Assembly: GCA_964411985.1 (NCBI GenBank)
Contig: CAYPNF010000009.1
Coordinates: 1-64,000 of the forward strand
Direction: 5' to 3'
Source of the DNA: CAYPNF01 sp964411985
Lineage (GTDB): Bacteria > Verrucomicrobiota > Verrucomicrobiia > Limisphaerales > J093
Length of the DNA stretch: 64,000 bases
The notes under the pieces were generated by a model, which searched no databases, was not told the origin of the DNA, and saw only the letters and a program-made list of their open reading frames with translations. Position 1 is the stretch's first letter. Each line of letters starts with the position of its first letter. Position numbers and translations under genes: made by a program. Below are positions 52,827 through 61,448 of this stretch, piece by piece.

Positions 52827-54260
52827 ATGAGCGAACAGCGTTCCTATCATATGACGCCTGAAGAGTTCCGCCGGTACGGTCATGCCGTGGTGGACTGGGT
52901 CGCGGATTACCAGGAGCGGGTGCAAGACCTGCCGGTATTGTCGCAAGTCAAACCAGGTGAGGTGCGGTCCATGCTTCCCAAAGACCCTCCAGTGAAGGGC
53001 GAGTCGATGGAGTCCATCCTGGCGGACCTGAACCGGGTGGTGCTGCCGGGGGTTACCCACTGGCAATCTCCGAATTTCTTCGCCTTCTTCCCCGCCAACA
53101 CCTCCGGGCCTGCGATCCTCGGCGACTTGGTCTCGTCGGGTCTGGGAGTGCAGGGGATGCTCTGGGCCACCAGCCCGGCCTGTACCGAGTTGGAGACCCA
53201 CGTGATGGATTGGGTGGCGCGCATGATGGGGCTGCCCGAGGTTTTTCTCTCCGGATCTCGCGGCGGCGGAGTCATTCAGGATTCCGCTTCCAGCGCGGTC
53301 CTCTGCGCCTTGTTGGCCGCACGGGAAAAAGCGACCGGCTGCAGAGGCAACGAACAAGGCGCGGACGGCAGGCTCGCAGTGTACGCGTCTTCCCAGACGC
53401 ACTCTTCCTTGGAAAAGGCGGTGAAGATCACTGGTTTGGGGCGGCAGAACCTTCGCTTGCTTGGAGTGAACGAGGCCTTTGCCCTGCGGCCAGAGCTGCT
53501 GGCGGATCAGTTGCAGCGGGATCGTGATGCGGGCATGGTCCCCTGCATGGTTTGCGCTTCCGTGGGTACGACTTCCTCCAATGCCATGGACCCCTTGCGG
53601 GCCATTGGGGAGATATGCCGGAGTCAGGGAGTCTGGTTGCATGTGGATGCCGCCATGAGCGGCACCGCCGCCGTATGCCCTGAGTTCCGACACCACCTGG
53701 ATGGTCTGGAGCTTGCGGACAGCTACTGCTTCAACCCGCACAAGTGGATGTTCACGAACTTCGACTGCAGCTGTTTCTTTGTGCGCGAACGAGGCGATCT
53801 CATTCGTGCTCTTTCAATTCTGCCGGAGTACCTTCGCAACCAGGCCACGGAGTCAGGGGCGGTGATCGACTACCGGGACTGGCAGGTCCCATTGGGCCGT
53901 CGGTTTCGATCCCTCAAACTTTGGTTCGTGCTTCGCCACTACGGGGTGGAAGGACTTCAGTACCACGTCCGACGCCATGTGGAGCTCGCCCAGCAGTTTG
54001 CAGCGTGGGTCCAAGCGGACGAGAGATTTGCGCTCGCCGCTCCGGCGCCTCTCAACCTGGTCTGTTTCCGGCATCGTGGCGGCGATGCAGCCAATCAGGC
54101 GCTCCTGGAAAGGTTGAACGCCAGTGGCAAACTCTATCTGACCCACACCAAACTCGACGGGCGGTTCACCCTCCGCATGTGTATCGGCAATCTCTGGACC
54201 GACCAGGCACACGTCGAAAACGCATGGAAAACCATCCAACTTTATGCCCAAGACCTCTAA
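52827..54260 (+). CDS. Pyridoxal-dependent group II decarboxylase (aromatic amino acid type)
   Basis: A 477-residue PLP enzyme of the aromatic-L-amino-acid/glutamate decarboxylase family. Start at 52827 (MSEQRSYHMTPEEFRRYGH) matches the usual N-terminus; the frame is open upstream into the hairpin region. Motifs: VLPGVTHWQSPNFFAFFPAN, the His-containing YASSQTHSSLEKA segment that stacks on the cofactor, VWLHVDAAMSGTA with the cofactor Asp, and the PLP Lys in SYCFNPHKWMFTNFDCS. This sequence set matches DOPA/tryptophan decarboxylases better than glutamate decarboxylases. thiD overlaps its 3' end by 17 bases, so the two are one transcript. A YddG-type aromatic amino acid exporter lies 3 kb away. 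Confidence 0.92.
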   Translation: MSEQRSYHMTPEEFRRYGHAVVDWVADYQERVQDLPVLSQVKPGEVRSMLPKDPPVKGESMESILADLNRVVLPGVTHWQSPNFFAFFPANTSGPAILGDLVSSGLGVQGMLWATSPACTELETHVMDWVARMMGLPEVFLSGSRGGGVIQDSASSAVLCALLAAREKATGCRGNEQGADGRLAVYASSQTHSSLEKAVKITGLGRQNLRLLGVNEAFALRPELLADQLQRDRDAGMVPCMVCASVGTTSSNAMDPLRAIGEICRSQGVWLHVDAAMSGTAAVCPEFRHHLDGLELADSYCFNPHKWMFTNFDCSCFFVRERGDLIRALSILPEYLRNQATESGAVIDYRDWQVPLGRRFRSLKLWFVLRHYGVEGLQYHVRRHVELAQQFAAWVQADERFALAAPAPLNLVCFRHRGGDAANQALLERLNASGKLYLTHTKLDGRFTLRMCIGNLWTDQAHVENAWKTIQLYAQDL

Positions 54261-55065
54261 GAGAATCGTTCGACGCTCACGTCCTGCTCCTTGCGCTCTG
54301 ACCATCGCCGGATCCGACAGTGGTGGCGGGGCGGGGATTCAGGCGGACCTCAAGACTTTTAGCGCGTTGGGGGTGCACGGCACCTCAGCCATTACCTGTT
54401 TGACCGCGCAGAATCCAGAGGGAGTACGCGGGATCCTCGCCTGCACTCCGGGCATGGTGCGGAAACAGATCGAAGCGGTCTTGGAGGAACTCCCGCCCGG
54501 AGCGGTGAAAACGGGGATGCTCTACAGCGCTGCGATCATCCAGGTGGTGGCGGAGTGCCTGGCCGGTGCCGGGGAAATCCCGCTGGTCGTGGACCCGGTG
54601 ATGGTGGCCACAAGCGGCGCCCGACTGCTACAACCTAAAGCCATTCGGCTCCTGGAAAACCGGTTGTTGCCTCTGGCCGCTCTGATCACCCCGAACCTGG
54701 AGGAAGCGCAGATCCTGGCCGAATGCACTATCGAGGAGCCGGAGGACCTGCGCCTGGCTGCGGCCGTGCTGCACGATCGCTATGGAGGGGCTGTCCTTGT
54801 CAAAGGCGGCCATCTGAAAGGCCTCCGGGAGGCAGTTGACGTTTTCTTTGACGGGGAGACCGAGCTACTGCTCTCGGCCCCGTTTGTGAAAGGCGTCTCC
54901 ACCCACGGAACCGGATGCACCTACTCGGCCGCCATTGCCGCTGGCCTCGCCAGGGGGTTGGGAATGATCGAGGCAGTTACCGCTGCCAAAGAGTACGTCA
55001 CGGAGGCAATCGCCCGCTCCATCCGGGTGGGCCAGCACGACGTGCTGGGAACTCCTGCTCCCTGA
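54244..55065 (+). CDS. thiD: Hydroxymethylpyrimidine/phosphomethylpyrimidine kinase ThiD
   Basis: A 273-residue ribokinase-fold enzyme that phosphorylates HMP and HMP-P for thiamine synthesis. It has CALTIAGSDSGGGAGIQADL, SAITCLTAQNPEGV, VKTGMLYSAAIIQVV, VVDPVMVATSGARLL, VLVKGGHLKG and the anion-hole/catalytic segment GVSTHGTGCTYSAAIAAG with the catalytic Cys. The basic N-terminal extension (MPKTSKRIVRRSRPAP) precedes the fold. It begins inside the end of the decarboxylase gene. No other thi gene is visible, and some relatives phosphorylate pyridoxal or pyridoxine precursors, which would fit the PLP-dependent neighbour. Confidence 0.93.
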   Translation: MPKTSKRIVRRSRPAPCALTIAGSDSGGGAGIQADLKTFSALGVHGTSAITCLTAQNPEGVRGILACTPGMVRKQIEAVLEELPPGAVKTGMLYSAAIIQVVAECLAGAGEIPLVVDPVMVATSGARLLQPKAIRLLENRLLPLAALITPNLEEAQILAECTIEEPEDLRLAAAVLHDRYGGAVLVKGGHLKGLREAVDVFFDGETELLLSAPFVKGVSTHGTGCTYSAAIAAGLARGLGMIEAVTAAKEYVTEAIARSIRVGQHDVLGTPAP

Positions 55066-55107
55066 AGGGCCGCACAGGTTGCGCTTGCCTGAGCCGGGCC
55101 ATCTGGC

Positions 55108-57042
55108 ATGGTGACCGCCATGCGCGTGCGTGGGTTCTTCACTCTTCTGGGCCAGGCGGCCCTGGCTTTTCTCTTCCTCCTTGCTGCCACAGGGATCCAA
55201 AAGGCCCATGGGGCCGACAGTGCTTGGCTGGCGGAACACTACACGAAATATGAGTACCGCATTCCCATGCGCGATGGGATCCGCCTCTTCACCCACGTTT
55301 ATGTGCCCAAGGACGATGCGCAAACCTGGCCTATTCTCCTCACGCGCACGCCCTATTCTCTGAAACCCTACGGTGCCGACAACTATAACGATGCCTCGGG
55401 TTCGTTTGGCGCCTTTGCCAAGGACACTTTCATCCTGGTTTCCCAGGACGTTCGCGGACGCAACGGCTCCGAGGGGGAGTTTATGGAGGTGCGGCCTTAT
55501 AATCCATCCAAAGGACAGAAAGACATTGATGAAAGCACCGATGCTTGGGACACGATCGATTGGCTGGTTAAGAACGTGCCCGGCAACAACGGCAAGGTGG
55601 GCATTACCGGCATCTCCTACCCGGGCTTTTACGCCTCGATGGGGATGATCGACACCCACCCTGCGTTGAAGGCCGCTTCTCCTCAAGCGCCGATCACCGA
55701 TTGGTTCGTTGGCGACGACATCCATTACAACGGTGCGTTCCTGCTCTCCCAGAATTTCGGATTCTGCTTCTGGTTTGACCAGAAAATCGAGGACCCAATG
55801 CATGAAGACGGGCGTGATTTCCACTTTGGAACTCCCGACGGTTACGATTTCTTCCTGCGAATGGGGCCGCTCTCCAACTCCGACACGCTCCATCTTCGGG
55901 GGCGTTCTCCTTCCTGGAAGGAGATGCTTCGGCACCCGAACTACGACGCTTATTGGCAGGCTCGAAACATCCGTCCCCACCTCAAGAACGTGCGTTGTGC
56001 CGTCCTCACCGTGGGTGGTTGGTATGATGGCGAGGATCTGTTTGGCGCACTGGAAACGTACCGCTGGACCGAGAAGCTCAATCCCGGAATTACGAATACG
56101 CTCGTCATGGGGCCCTGGGTACATGGCGAGTGGGGCGGTGGCTCCGGCGAAAGCCTTGGCCCGATCCGTTTCCGCGCCAAAACCGGCGACTTCTTCCGGG
56201 AGAAGGTAGAATTACCTTTCTTCAAGTATTACCTGAAAGGAGACACCAATTATACGCCTGCCGAGGCCCTGGTGTTCGAGACTGGGACAGACCAGTGGCG
56301 CCGTTTCGATTCCTGGCCGCCGGCCCAGTGTGTCACTCGGGCTCTTTACTTTCACCCGAAAGGCACTCTGGCCTTGGAAGGTCCGGTTGGATCCGCTGAC
56401 GCATTTGATGAGTTTCCCAGTGACCCCGCCAAACCAGTGCCCTATAGCCTTGACCCCTCCACCAGCTACTCGCGTTCCTATCCGGTCGAAGACCAGCGCT
56501 TTGCGGCTTCACGACCCGACGTCCTTGTCTACGAGACCGACCCCCTTCCGGAAGATCTGACGGTGGCGGGGCCACTGACGGCGAGTTTGTATGTCTCCAC
56601 CACGGGGACGGATGCGGATTGGGTGGTGAAACTTGTGGATGTGTATCCCGGGGCCGCCCCCAATCCCGAGCCGAACCCTGCGCACGTCAAAATGGGTGGC
56701 TACCAGCGACTGGTCCGTGGGAACGTAATCCGCGGCCGGTTTCGGAACAGCCTTGAGCGGCCCGAACCCTTCGAGCCTGGAAAGAGGGCCAAAGTCGAGT
56801 TCACGCTGCCCGATGTCCTGCACACCTTCCGTTCGGGACACCGGGTGATGGTGCAGGTGCAGAGTTCCTGGTTCCCGCTCGTGGACCGTAATCCGCAAAC
56901 CTACGTCGACATTGCCACCGCAAAGCGTGAGGATTTCCAAAAAGCAATGCATCGGGTCTATCTGGGTGGTGAATCTAGCTCCTGTTTGAAGGTGGGGGTG
57001 TTGCCTGCAAGGAAGCCGCCAGCGGAGCCCCATGGCGAGTAA
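55108..57042 (+). CDS. CocE/NonD family (X-Pro dipeptidyl-peptidase-like) hydrolase
   Basis: A secreted 644-residue serine hydrolase of the S15/CocE family. A signal peptide (Met at 55108 or 55120) ends near KAHGAD. The alpha/beta-hydrolase part starts YRIPMRDGIRLFTHVYVPKD and has VSQDVRGRNGSEGEF, the nucleophile elbow GITGISYPGFYAS, and a later His within GPWVHGEWGGG. The C-terminal half is the jelly-roll domain with PLTASLYVSTTGTDADWVVK and ending with VMVQVQSSWFPLVDRNPQT. Characterised members cleave Pro peptides, cocaine esters or glutaryl-beta-lactams; the substrate here cannot be read from sequence. It follows thiD by 42 bases. Confidence 0.93.
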   Translation: MVTAMRVRGFFTLLGQAALAFLFLLAATGIQKAHGADSAWLAEHYTKYEYRIPMRDGIRLFTHVYVPKDDAQTWPILLTRTPYSLKPYGADNYNDASGSFGAFAKDTFILVSQDVRGRNGSEGEFMEVRPYNPSKGQKDIDESTDAWDTIDWLVKNVPGNNGKVGITGISYPGFYASMGMIDTHPALKAASPQAPITDWFVGDDIHYNGAFLLSQNFGFCFWFDQKIEDPMHEDGRDFHFGTPDGYDFFLRMGPLSNSDTLHLRGRSPSWKEMLRHPNYDAYWQARNIRPHLKNVRCAVLTVGGWYDGEDLFGALETYRWTEKLNPGITNTLVMGPWVHGEWGGGSGESLGPIRFRAKTGDFFREKVELPFFKYYLKGDTNYTPAEALVFETGTDQWRRFDSWPPAQCVTRALYFHPKGTLALEGPVGSADAFDEFPSDPAKPVPYSLDPSTSYSRSYPVEDQRFAASRPDVLVYETDPLPEDLTVAGPLTASLYVSTTGTDADWVVKLVDVYPGAAPNPEPNPAHVKMGGYQRLVRGNVIRGRFRNSLERPEPFEPGKRAKVEFTLPDVLHTFRSGHRVMVQVQSSWFPLVDRNPQTYVDIATAKREDFQKAMHRVYLGGESSSCLKVGVLPARKPPAEPHGE

Positions 57043-57101
57043 ACCAAAAAGGGATCCATCGACGGTGGTGAGTTCTCCGGATAGGCAGTGAAGACACTCC
57101 G

Positions 57102-58028
57102 CTAGGCCGATTTCGGCGCTGGGGGGTTTCGCACGGCCCACCAAGTGACGAGCGATCCCGTCACGAGACACACACAACCTAGCCAAAGCCGGGCGGTAGG
57201 GCGCACCCCCAGATAGACGGCGCTCACGAGCGTGGAAAGCATGGGGGTGAAGTACGAACCCACCGCGACGAGGAGCACGTTCCCCTTCCGCATAGCGGTT
57301 TCCCAGCAGCCGTAGGCGAGCGCCGTAAAAGCCCCCAATGCCAACACTTCCCCAATGGCCTTGACCGTCCAGATGGACTGCTCCGGCTTGAAGAAGCGGA
57401 TGACCAGCAGCACCAGACCCGTCGCGGGCACAAACCACTCGACCGCCCCACCCGCACCGCTCCACCGGCGCGTGAGATTCGAGTAGAGTGCCCAGGTCAT
57501 CGCGGCTACCAGAGCCAGCGCGTGAGCCCATGGGTTGGCCTGCAGGTTCTGGGAGAAGGACTCCCAGGAGATGGCACCCGATGGGGTCATTACCACGAAC
57601 ACCCCCGCTGTTGCAGCCATCACGCCTGGCCACAACCATCCGCTCGCCCGCTGGCCCAGCAGCGGCAAAGACAAAAGAACTGTGCCCGAGGGCCATAGGT
57701 AGTTGATCAGCGCCACTTCCAGCAGCTGGCTTCGGTCCGCCGCCAAACCGACTGCAGCGTAGATAGCTACCCCATAAAGGACGAAGAGCGATCCACATCC
57801 TACCAGATAACGGGCTGTAAGACCGGCGAATGGCTTCCCGCTTCTGCCTGCCAACCAGAGACGGGGCAGCGAGAACGCCGCAGCCGCAAAATACACCGCC
57901 GCCCCAGAGGTAATAGGCCCGAGTTGCTCCGATAGACTCCGCGCCAGACCGAAAGTCGTGCTCCAAAGGAGGATCGCCAGGAATCCCAGCCAGGTGGCAC
58001 GATTCTCGGATGCTGAAAGCACTTGCAC
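57102..58028 (-). CDS. yddG: YddG-like aromatic amino acid exporter (DMT/EamA family)
   Basis: A 308-residue inner-membrane exporter with ten predicted helices of the drug/metabolite transporter family. It matches E. coli YddG along its length by eye: ATWLGFLAILLWSTTFGLAR, LSEQLGPITSGAAVYF, VALINYLWPSGTVLLSLPLL, ALVAAMTWALYSNLTRRWSG and GNVLLVAVGSYFTPMLSTLV. YddG exports aromatic amino acids and similar compounds. It is convergent with the CocE-type gene. The nearby decarboxylase could supply aromatic amines, but a joint role is inference. Confidence 0.87.
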   Translation of the reverse strand: MQVLSASENRATWLGFLAILLWSTTFGLARSLSEQLGPITSGAAVYFAAAAFSLPRLWLAGRSGKPFAGLTARYLVGCGSLFVLYGVAIYAAVGLAADRSQLLEVALINYLWPSGTVLLSLPLLGQRASGWLWPGVMAATAGVFVVMTPSGAISWESFSQNLQANPWAHALALVAAMTWALYSNLTRRWSGAGGAVEWFVPATGLVLLVIRFFKPEQSIWTVKAIGEVLALGAFTALAYGCWETAMRKGNVLLVAVGSYFTPMLSTLVSAVYLGVRPTARLWLGCVCLVTGSLVTWWAVRNPPAPKSA

Positions 58029-58164
58029 CCAATCCCTTTAGGGGCAACTGAAGCCAGATGCGATCTATTTTCCTCTGATCACGCACCCAGTTTTGACTGG
58101 CTTCCCGGGTTGCTTCCCCCCAAACTGACGCCGGTTTCTTAAGGGCACTTACGCCCACATCACG

Positions 58165-58407
58165 ATGAAAGCAAAGATTGTCATCACTCCGAAAAAGGCC
58201 GTTGTGGATCCTCAGGGCAAAACGGTCCAAGGTGCCCTTGAGCACATGGGCTACCAGGGAATCGATGGAGTCCACGTCGGCAAATACCTGGAAGTGGACC
58301 TGACTGGGATTGATAAGGATACGGCGCGCAAGCAGCTCGACGAAGCCTGCCACCGCTTCCTCAGCAACCCTGTCATCGAAGATTACCACCTCGAGATCGT
58401 CGACTAA
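58165..58407 (+). CDS. purS: PurS, phosphoribosylformylglycinamidine synthase subunit
   Basis: An 80-residue small subunit of the three-part FGAR amidotransferase (PurS-PurQ-PurL) in purine synthesis. The fold is seen in MKAKIVITPKKAVVDPQGKT, VQGALEHMGYQGIDGVHVGK and YLEVDLTG, with the C-terminal NPVIEDYHLEIV. Length is typical. It is 5 bases before purQ. purL is not in the window. Confidence 0.95.
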   Translation: MKAKIVITPKKAVVDPQGKTVQGALEHMGYQGIDGVHVGKYLEVDLTGIDKDTARKQLDEACHRFLSNPVIEDYHLEIVD

Positions 58408-58412
58408 CCGCT

Positions 58413-59117
58413 ATGTTCTTCGCCGTCCTCCAATTCCCTGCCTCCAACTGCGACCAGGATGCCGTCCACGCCCTCCGGGCCATGGGCCATCAATCTGACC
58501 TGCTCTGGCACAAGGAATCTTCCCTCGGTCGGGCGGATGCCGTGATTGTGCCGGGCGGCTTTAGTTACGGCGATTACCTGCGCTGTGGGGCGATCGCCCG
58601 GTTTAGCCCGGTGATTCAAGCTGTCCAGCGATTCGCGGCGGAGGGTGGCCTGGTGATTGGCATCTGCAACGGTTTCCAGATCTTGTGCGAAGCAGGCTTA
58701 CTCCCGGGCGCTCTGGTCCGGAATCGTTCCCTTCAGTTTCGCTGTGAGCACGTCTACCTGAAGGTCGAAAACAACCAGACTCCCTTCACCTGCAAAGCCC
58801 AGCCCGGTCAGATCCTCCGTATCCCCATCGCCCACGGCGACGGCTGTTATTTCGCCGATCCCGCCACGCTCTCCAGGATGAAAGAGAACCGACAAGTCCT
58901 CTGGCAGTATTGCACTCCAGAGGGTCAGCTCTCCGATCGCTCGAATCCGAACGGTTCCTTGGAGAACATTGCCGGGATCTGCAACGAGCAACGGAATGTC
59001 GCAGGCATGATGCCTCACCCGGAACGAGCCTGTGAGTCCATCCTTGGCAGCACCGATGGCAAGGTCATCTTCGAAAGCATGATTCATACGCTGCAAACCC
59101 GCAAAGCCGCTGCCTAG
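58413..59117 (+). CDS. purQ: PurQ, phosphoribosylformylglycinamidine synthase glutaminase subunit
   Basis: A 234-residue class I glutamine amidotransferase that supplies ammonia to PurL. Motifs: VLQFPASNCDQDAVHALRAM, VIVPGGFSYGDYLRCGAIAR, the nucleophile Cys in GLVIGICNGFQILCEAGLLP, and the His-Glu pair in GMMPHPERACE. Length is typical for the split type. It follows purS by 5 bases, a normal operon pair, and glmS comes 16 bases later, so all three may be co-transcribed as nitrogen-transfer functions. Confidence 0.95.
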   Translation: MFFAVLQFPASNCDQDAVHALRAMGHQSDLLWHKESSLGRADAVIVPGGFSYGDYLRCGAIARFSPVIQAVQRFAAEGGLVIGICNGFQILCEAGLLPGALVRNRSLQFRCEHVYLKVENNQTPFTCKAQPGQILRIPIAHGDGCYFADPATLSRMKENRQVLWQYCTPEGQLSDRSNPNGSLENIAGICNEQRNVAGMMPHPERACESILGSTDGKVIFESMIHTLQTRKAAA

Positions 59118-59133
59118 CCAACCCTCCTAGCCT

Positions 59134-60990
59134 ATGTGCGGAATCGTGGGGTACGTCGGGAAGAGGTCGGCTGTCCCAATCCTCTTGGAGGGACTGCGCC
59201 GCCTGGAATACCGTGGTTACGACAGTGCTGGCATCGCTCTGGTGGGGTCGAAGGAGATCCTGACCCGAAAGAAGAAGGGGCGGATCGACGCCGGGCTCGG
59301 CAGCCTGATCGCTTCCTCTCCCATTGAAGGTTCCTGCGGCATTGGCCATACTCGCTGGGCCACCCACGGCCCCCCGTCGGATGAGAATTCCCATCCTCAC
59401 TACGATCGCTCCGGGACCATTGCGATCGTACACAACGGCGTCATCGAGAATTTTGAAAGCCTGAAGGAGAGGTTCATTCGCGCCGGGCATACCTTCCATT
59501 CTGCTACCGATACGGAGGTGCTCGCCCATCTGATCGGTGAGCATTACGAAAAGCTCCAGGGCCAGAAGACGGAAGTTCACCCCCTTGCCCAGGCAGTATT
59601 CAACGCGCTCAAGGAGGTCATCGGCACCTACGGGATCGGCGTTGTCTCCGCCCATCATCCCGGCGTTCTTGTCGGCGCTCGGCGCGGATCCCCGCTGCTC
59701 GTCGGAATCGGCCAGGGAGAGAACTACCTCGCCAGTGACGCGGCCGCCATCGTCGCGCACACCCGCCAGGTCGTTTACCTGAACGATTACGACGTTGCCA
59801 CGATCACGGAAGACCGTTTTGACGTGCAGAATCTCGGGACCGGAACAGCCCAGGTGCAGATCTCGCAGCTCGAGTTCGGGGCGGAAGCCGCCGAGAAAGG
59901 GAGTTACCCCCACTACATGCTCAAGGAGATCTTTGAGCAGCCCCAGACGGTCCGCAATGCGCTTCGCGGTCGGCTCGATACCGACGAAGCCACCGCGCGC
60001 TTCGGCGGCCTGAACATGGCCACGGCGGACCTGCGCGCGATTGATCGCATCGTGATCTCCGCTTGCGGCACCAGCTGGCACTCGGGCCTGGTAGGCGAAT
60101 ACCTCATGGAGGAATTTGCGCACGTGCCTACGGAAGTCGAGTACGCCAGCGAATTTCGCTACCGCAACGCGCCGCTGGACAAGAATACCCTGGTTCTGGC
60201 GATTACCCAGTCTGGGGAAACTGCCGATACCCTCGCTGGCTTGCGTGAGGCGAAGAGGCGCGGCCACAAAGTGCTGGGAATCTGCAATGTGGTCGGCAGC
60301 ACCATCGCCCGCGAATCCGACGGTGGCATCTACCTGCACGCCGGACCCGAGATCGGTGTGGCCTCCACCAAAGCTTTCACCTCGCAAGTCACCGTGATGG
60401 CCCTTCTGGCCCTGTTCATGGGTCGGGTGCGAATGCTCTCCCATCTGCGGGGCACGCAGCTCATCCGCGCCCTGGAGGCCATCCCCGATCAGATCCAACG
60501 GATCCTCGACCAAAACGAGGGGATCCGCCGCATCGCGCTCAAGTACGCCGCCGCCACGGACTTCCTCTTCCTGGGCCGACAATACAACTTCCCCGTGGCA
60601 CTCGAGGGCGCGCTCAAGCTCAAGGGGATCTCCTATATCCACGCGGAAGGTTATCCTGCCGCCGAGATGAAGCATGGTCCCATCGCGCTCATCGACGAGA
60701 AGACCCCCACCGTGATCCTTGCGCCCACCGACGCGCTCTACGACAAGACCCAGAGCAACCTGGAAGAAATCAAGGCACGCAAAGGGCCCGTGATTGCAGT
60801 CACCACGGAGGGAAACACCCGGTTGGCGGAAAAGGTAGAGGATGTCTTCTACATTCCAGCCACCATCGATCCCCTCTATCCGCTCCTCACGGCCATCCCG
60901 CTCCAACTCCTCGCCTACCACATCGCCGTCGCGCGCGGTTGCGATGTCGATAAGCCGAGAAACCTCGCGAAATCGGTGACAGTCGAATGA
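59134..60990 (+). CDS. glmS: Glutamine-fructose-6-phosphate aminotransferase GlmS
   Basis: A 618-residue enzyme forming glucosamine-6-phosphate, the first step to UDP-GlcNAc. Cys2 is the N-terminal nucleophile (MCGIVGYVGKRSAVPIL). The glutaminase part shows GIGHTRWATHGPPSDENSHP and IVHNGVIENF. The two SIS domains show SACGTSWHSGLVGEYLMEE, ITQSGETADTLAGLREAKRR and ALEGALKLKGISYIHAEGYP. The C-terminus is VDKPRNLAKSVTVE, as in E. coli. No glmS ribozyme was looked for beyond the short 16-base upstream gap, which is too small to hold one. The 3' end is a known integration hotspot (Tn7 target) and a partial copy of it lies at 63.4 kb. Confidence 0.97.
   Translation: MCGIVGYVGKRSAVPILLEGLRRLEYRGYDSAGIALVGSKEILTRKKKGRIDAGLGSLIASSPIEGSCGIGHTRWATHGPPSDENSHPHYDRSGTIAIVHNGVIENFESLKERFIRAGHTFHSATDTEVLAHLIGEHYEKLQGQKTEVHPLAQAVFNALKEVIGTYGIGVVSAHHPGVLVGARRGSPLLVGIGQGENYLASDAAAIVAHTRQVVYLNDYDVATITEDRFDVQNLGTGTAQVQISQLEFGAEAAEKGSYPHYMLKEIFEQPQTVRNALRGRLDTDEATARFGGLNMATADLRAIDRIVISACGTSWHSGLVGEYLMEEFAHVPTEVEYASEFRYRNAPLDKNTLVLAITQSGETADTLAGLREAKRRGHKVLGICNVVGSTIARESDGGIYLHAGPEIGVASTKAFTSQVTVMALLALFMGRVRMLSHLRGTQLIRALEAIPDQIQRILDQNEGIRRIALKYAAATDFLFLGRQYNFPVALEGALKLKGISYIHAEGYPAAEMKHGPIALIDEKTPTVILAPTDALYDKTQSNLEEIKARKGPVIAVTTEGNTRLAEKVEDVFYIPATIDPLYPLLTAIPLQLLAYHIAVARGCDVDKPRNLAKSVTVE
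60928..60972 (+). repeat. Direct repeat left copy (glmS 3' end)
   Basis: This 45-base segment of the glmS coding end aligns without gaps to 63380-63424 with 40 of 45 identical. The core 60946-60965 (GTCGATAAGCCGAGAAACCT) is identical over 20 bases to 63398-63417. The two copies enclose the Fic gene and the Fic remnant, like the ends of an inserted element. Confidence 0.75.
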
Positions 60991-61448
60991 GGCTCAGGGC
61001 CAAGTTTAGGTGTTGGTGTGGAGGGATATAAAAGGTGTGAACTGGAGAATAAAGTCGCAACTTTGACCAGGAACAGACACACGATCATGTCGGCCACAGT
61101 GCCTTGGATGATGCTGTTATGGGGCTAACTATTGGACGTTCACTTCGCGGCAGCCTCTGAAATCTTGAAGCCATCTCCCCACTGATTCCGACATCAGCTG
61201 GAAACCGGGGCGCCGCTTTTCCGAAAGACGTTCATTGCCTTCGATGGCGTCCCGGAAATCCACGTTTCCTTACTTAAGCACACGGTTTAGACGCGCAAAT
61301 TCAACCCTTTGCAAGATAGTGTTCATTACATTCCACATTTTACGATTTAGCACACGACTTCAACCGCCTTGAGCGTCACGATATTAAGTCTTAATAAGTG
61401 GAATATATGGTTGCTAGGTCAGCATAAGTGGAATACAGTGGTTTGCAG
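60991..61448. promoter_or_regulatory. AT-richer leader of the Fic gene with repeat operators
   Basis: This 458-base gap has visibly lower GC than its surroundings and no gene. Near its end are a perfect inverted repeat TATTAAG-T-CTTAATA (61382-61396) and a direct repeat ATAAGTGGAATA (61394-61405 and 61424-61435), start to start exactly 30 bases. A possible -35 TTGAGC lies at 61369-61374. The layout suggests that the N-terminal DNA-binding domain of the downstream protein controls its own gene, which is inference. Confidence 0.5.

Noticed and set aside
54865..58389. Long minus-strand frames opposite thiD, the CocE-type gene and yddG/purS
   Set aside because: They overlap firmly identified genes, have no family motifs and show the composition of reverse-strand shadows.
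59065..60921. 618-residue open frame antisense to glmS
   Set aside because: A shadow of glmS produced by high-GC codon usage; glmS matches its family over the full length and the antisense product resembles nothing.
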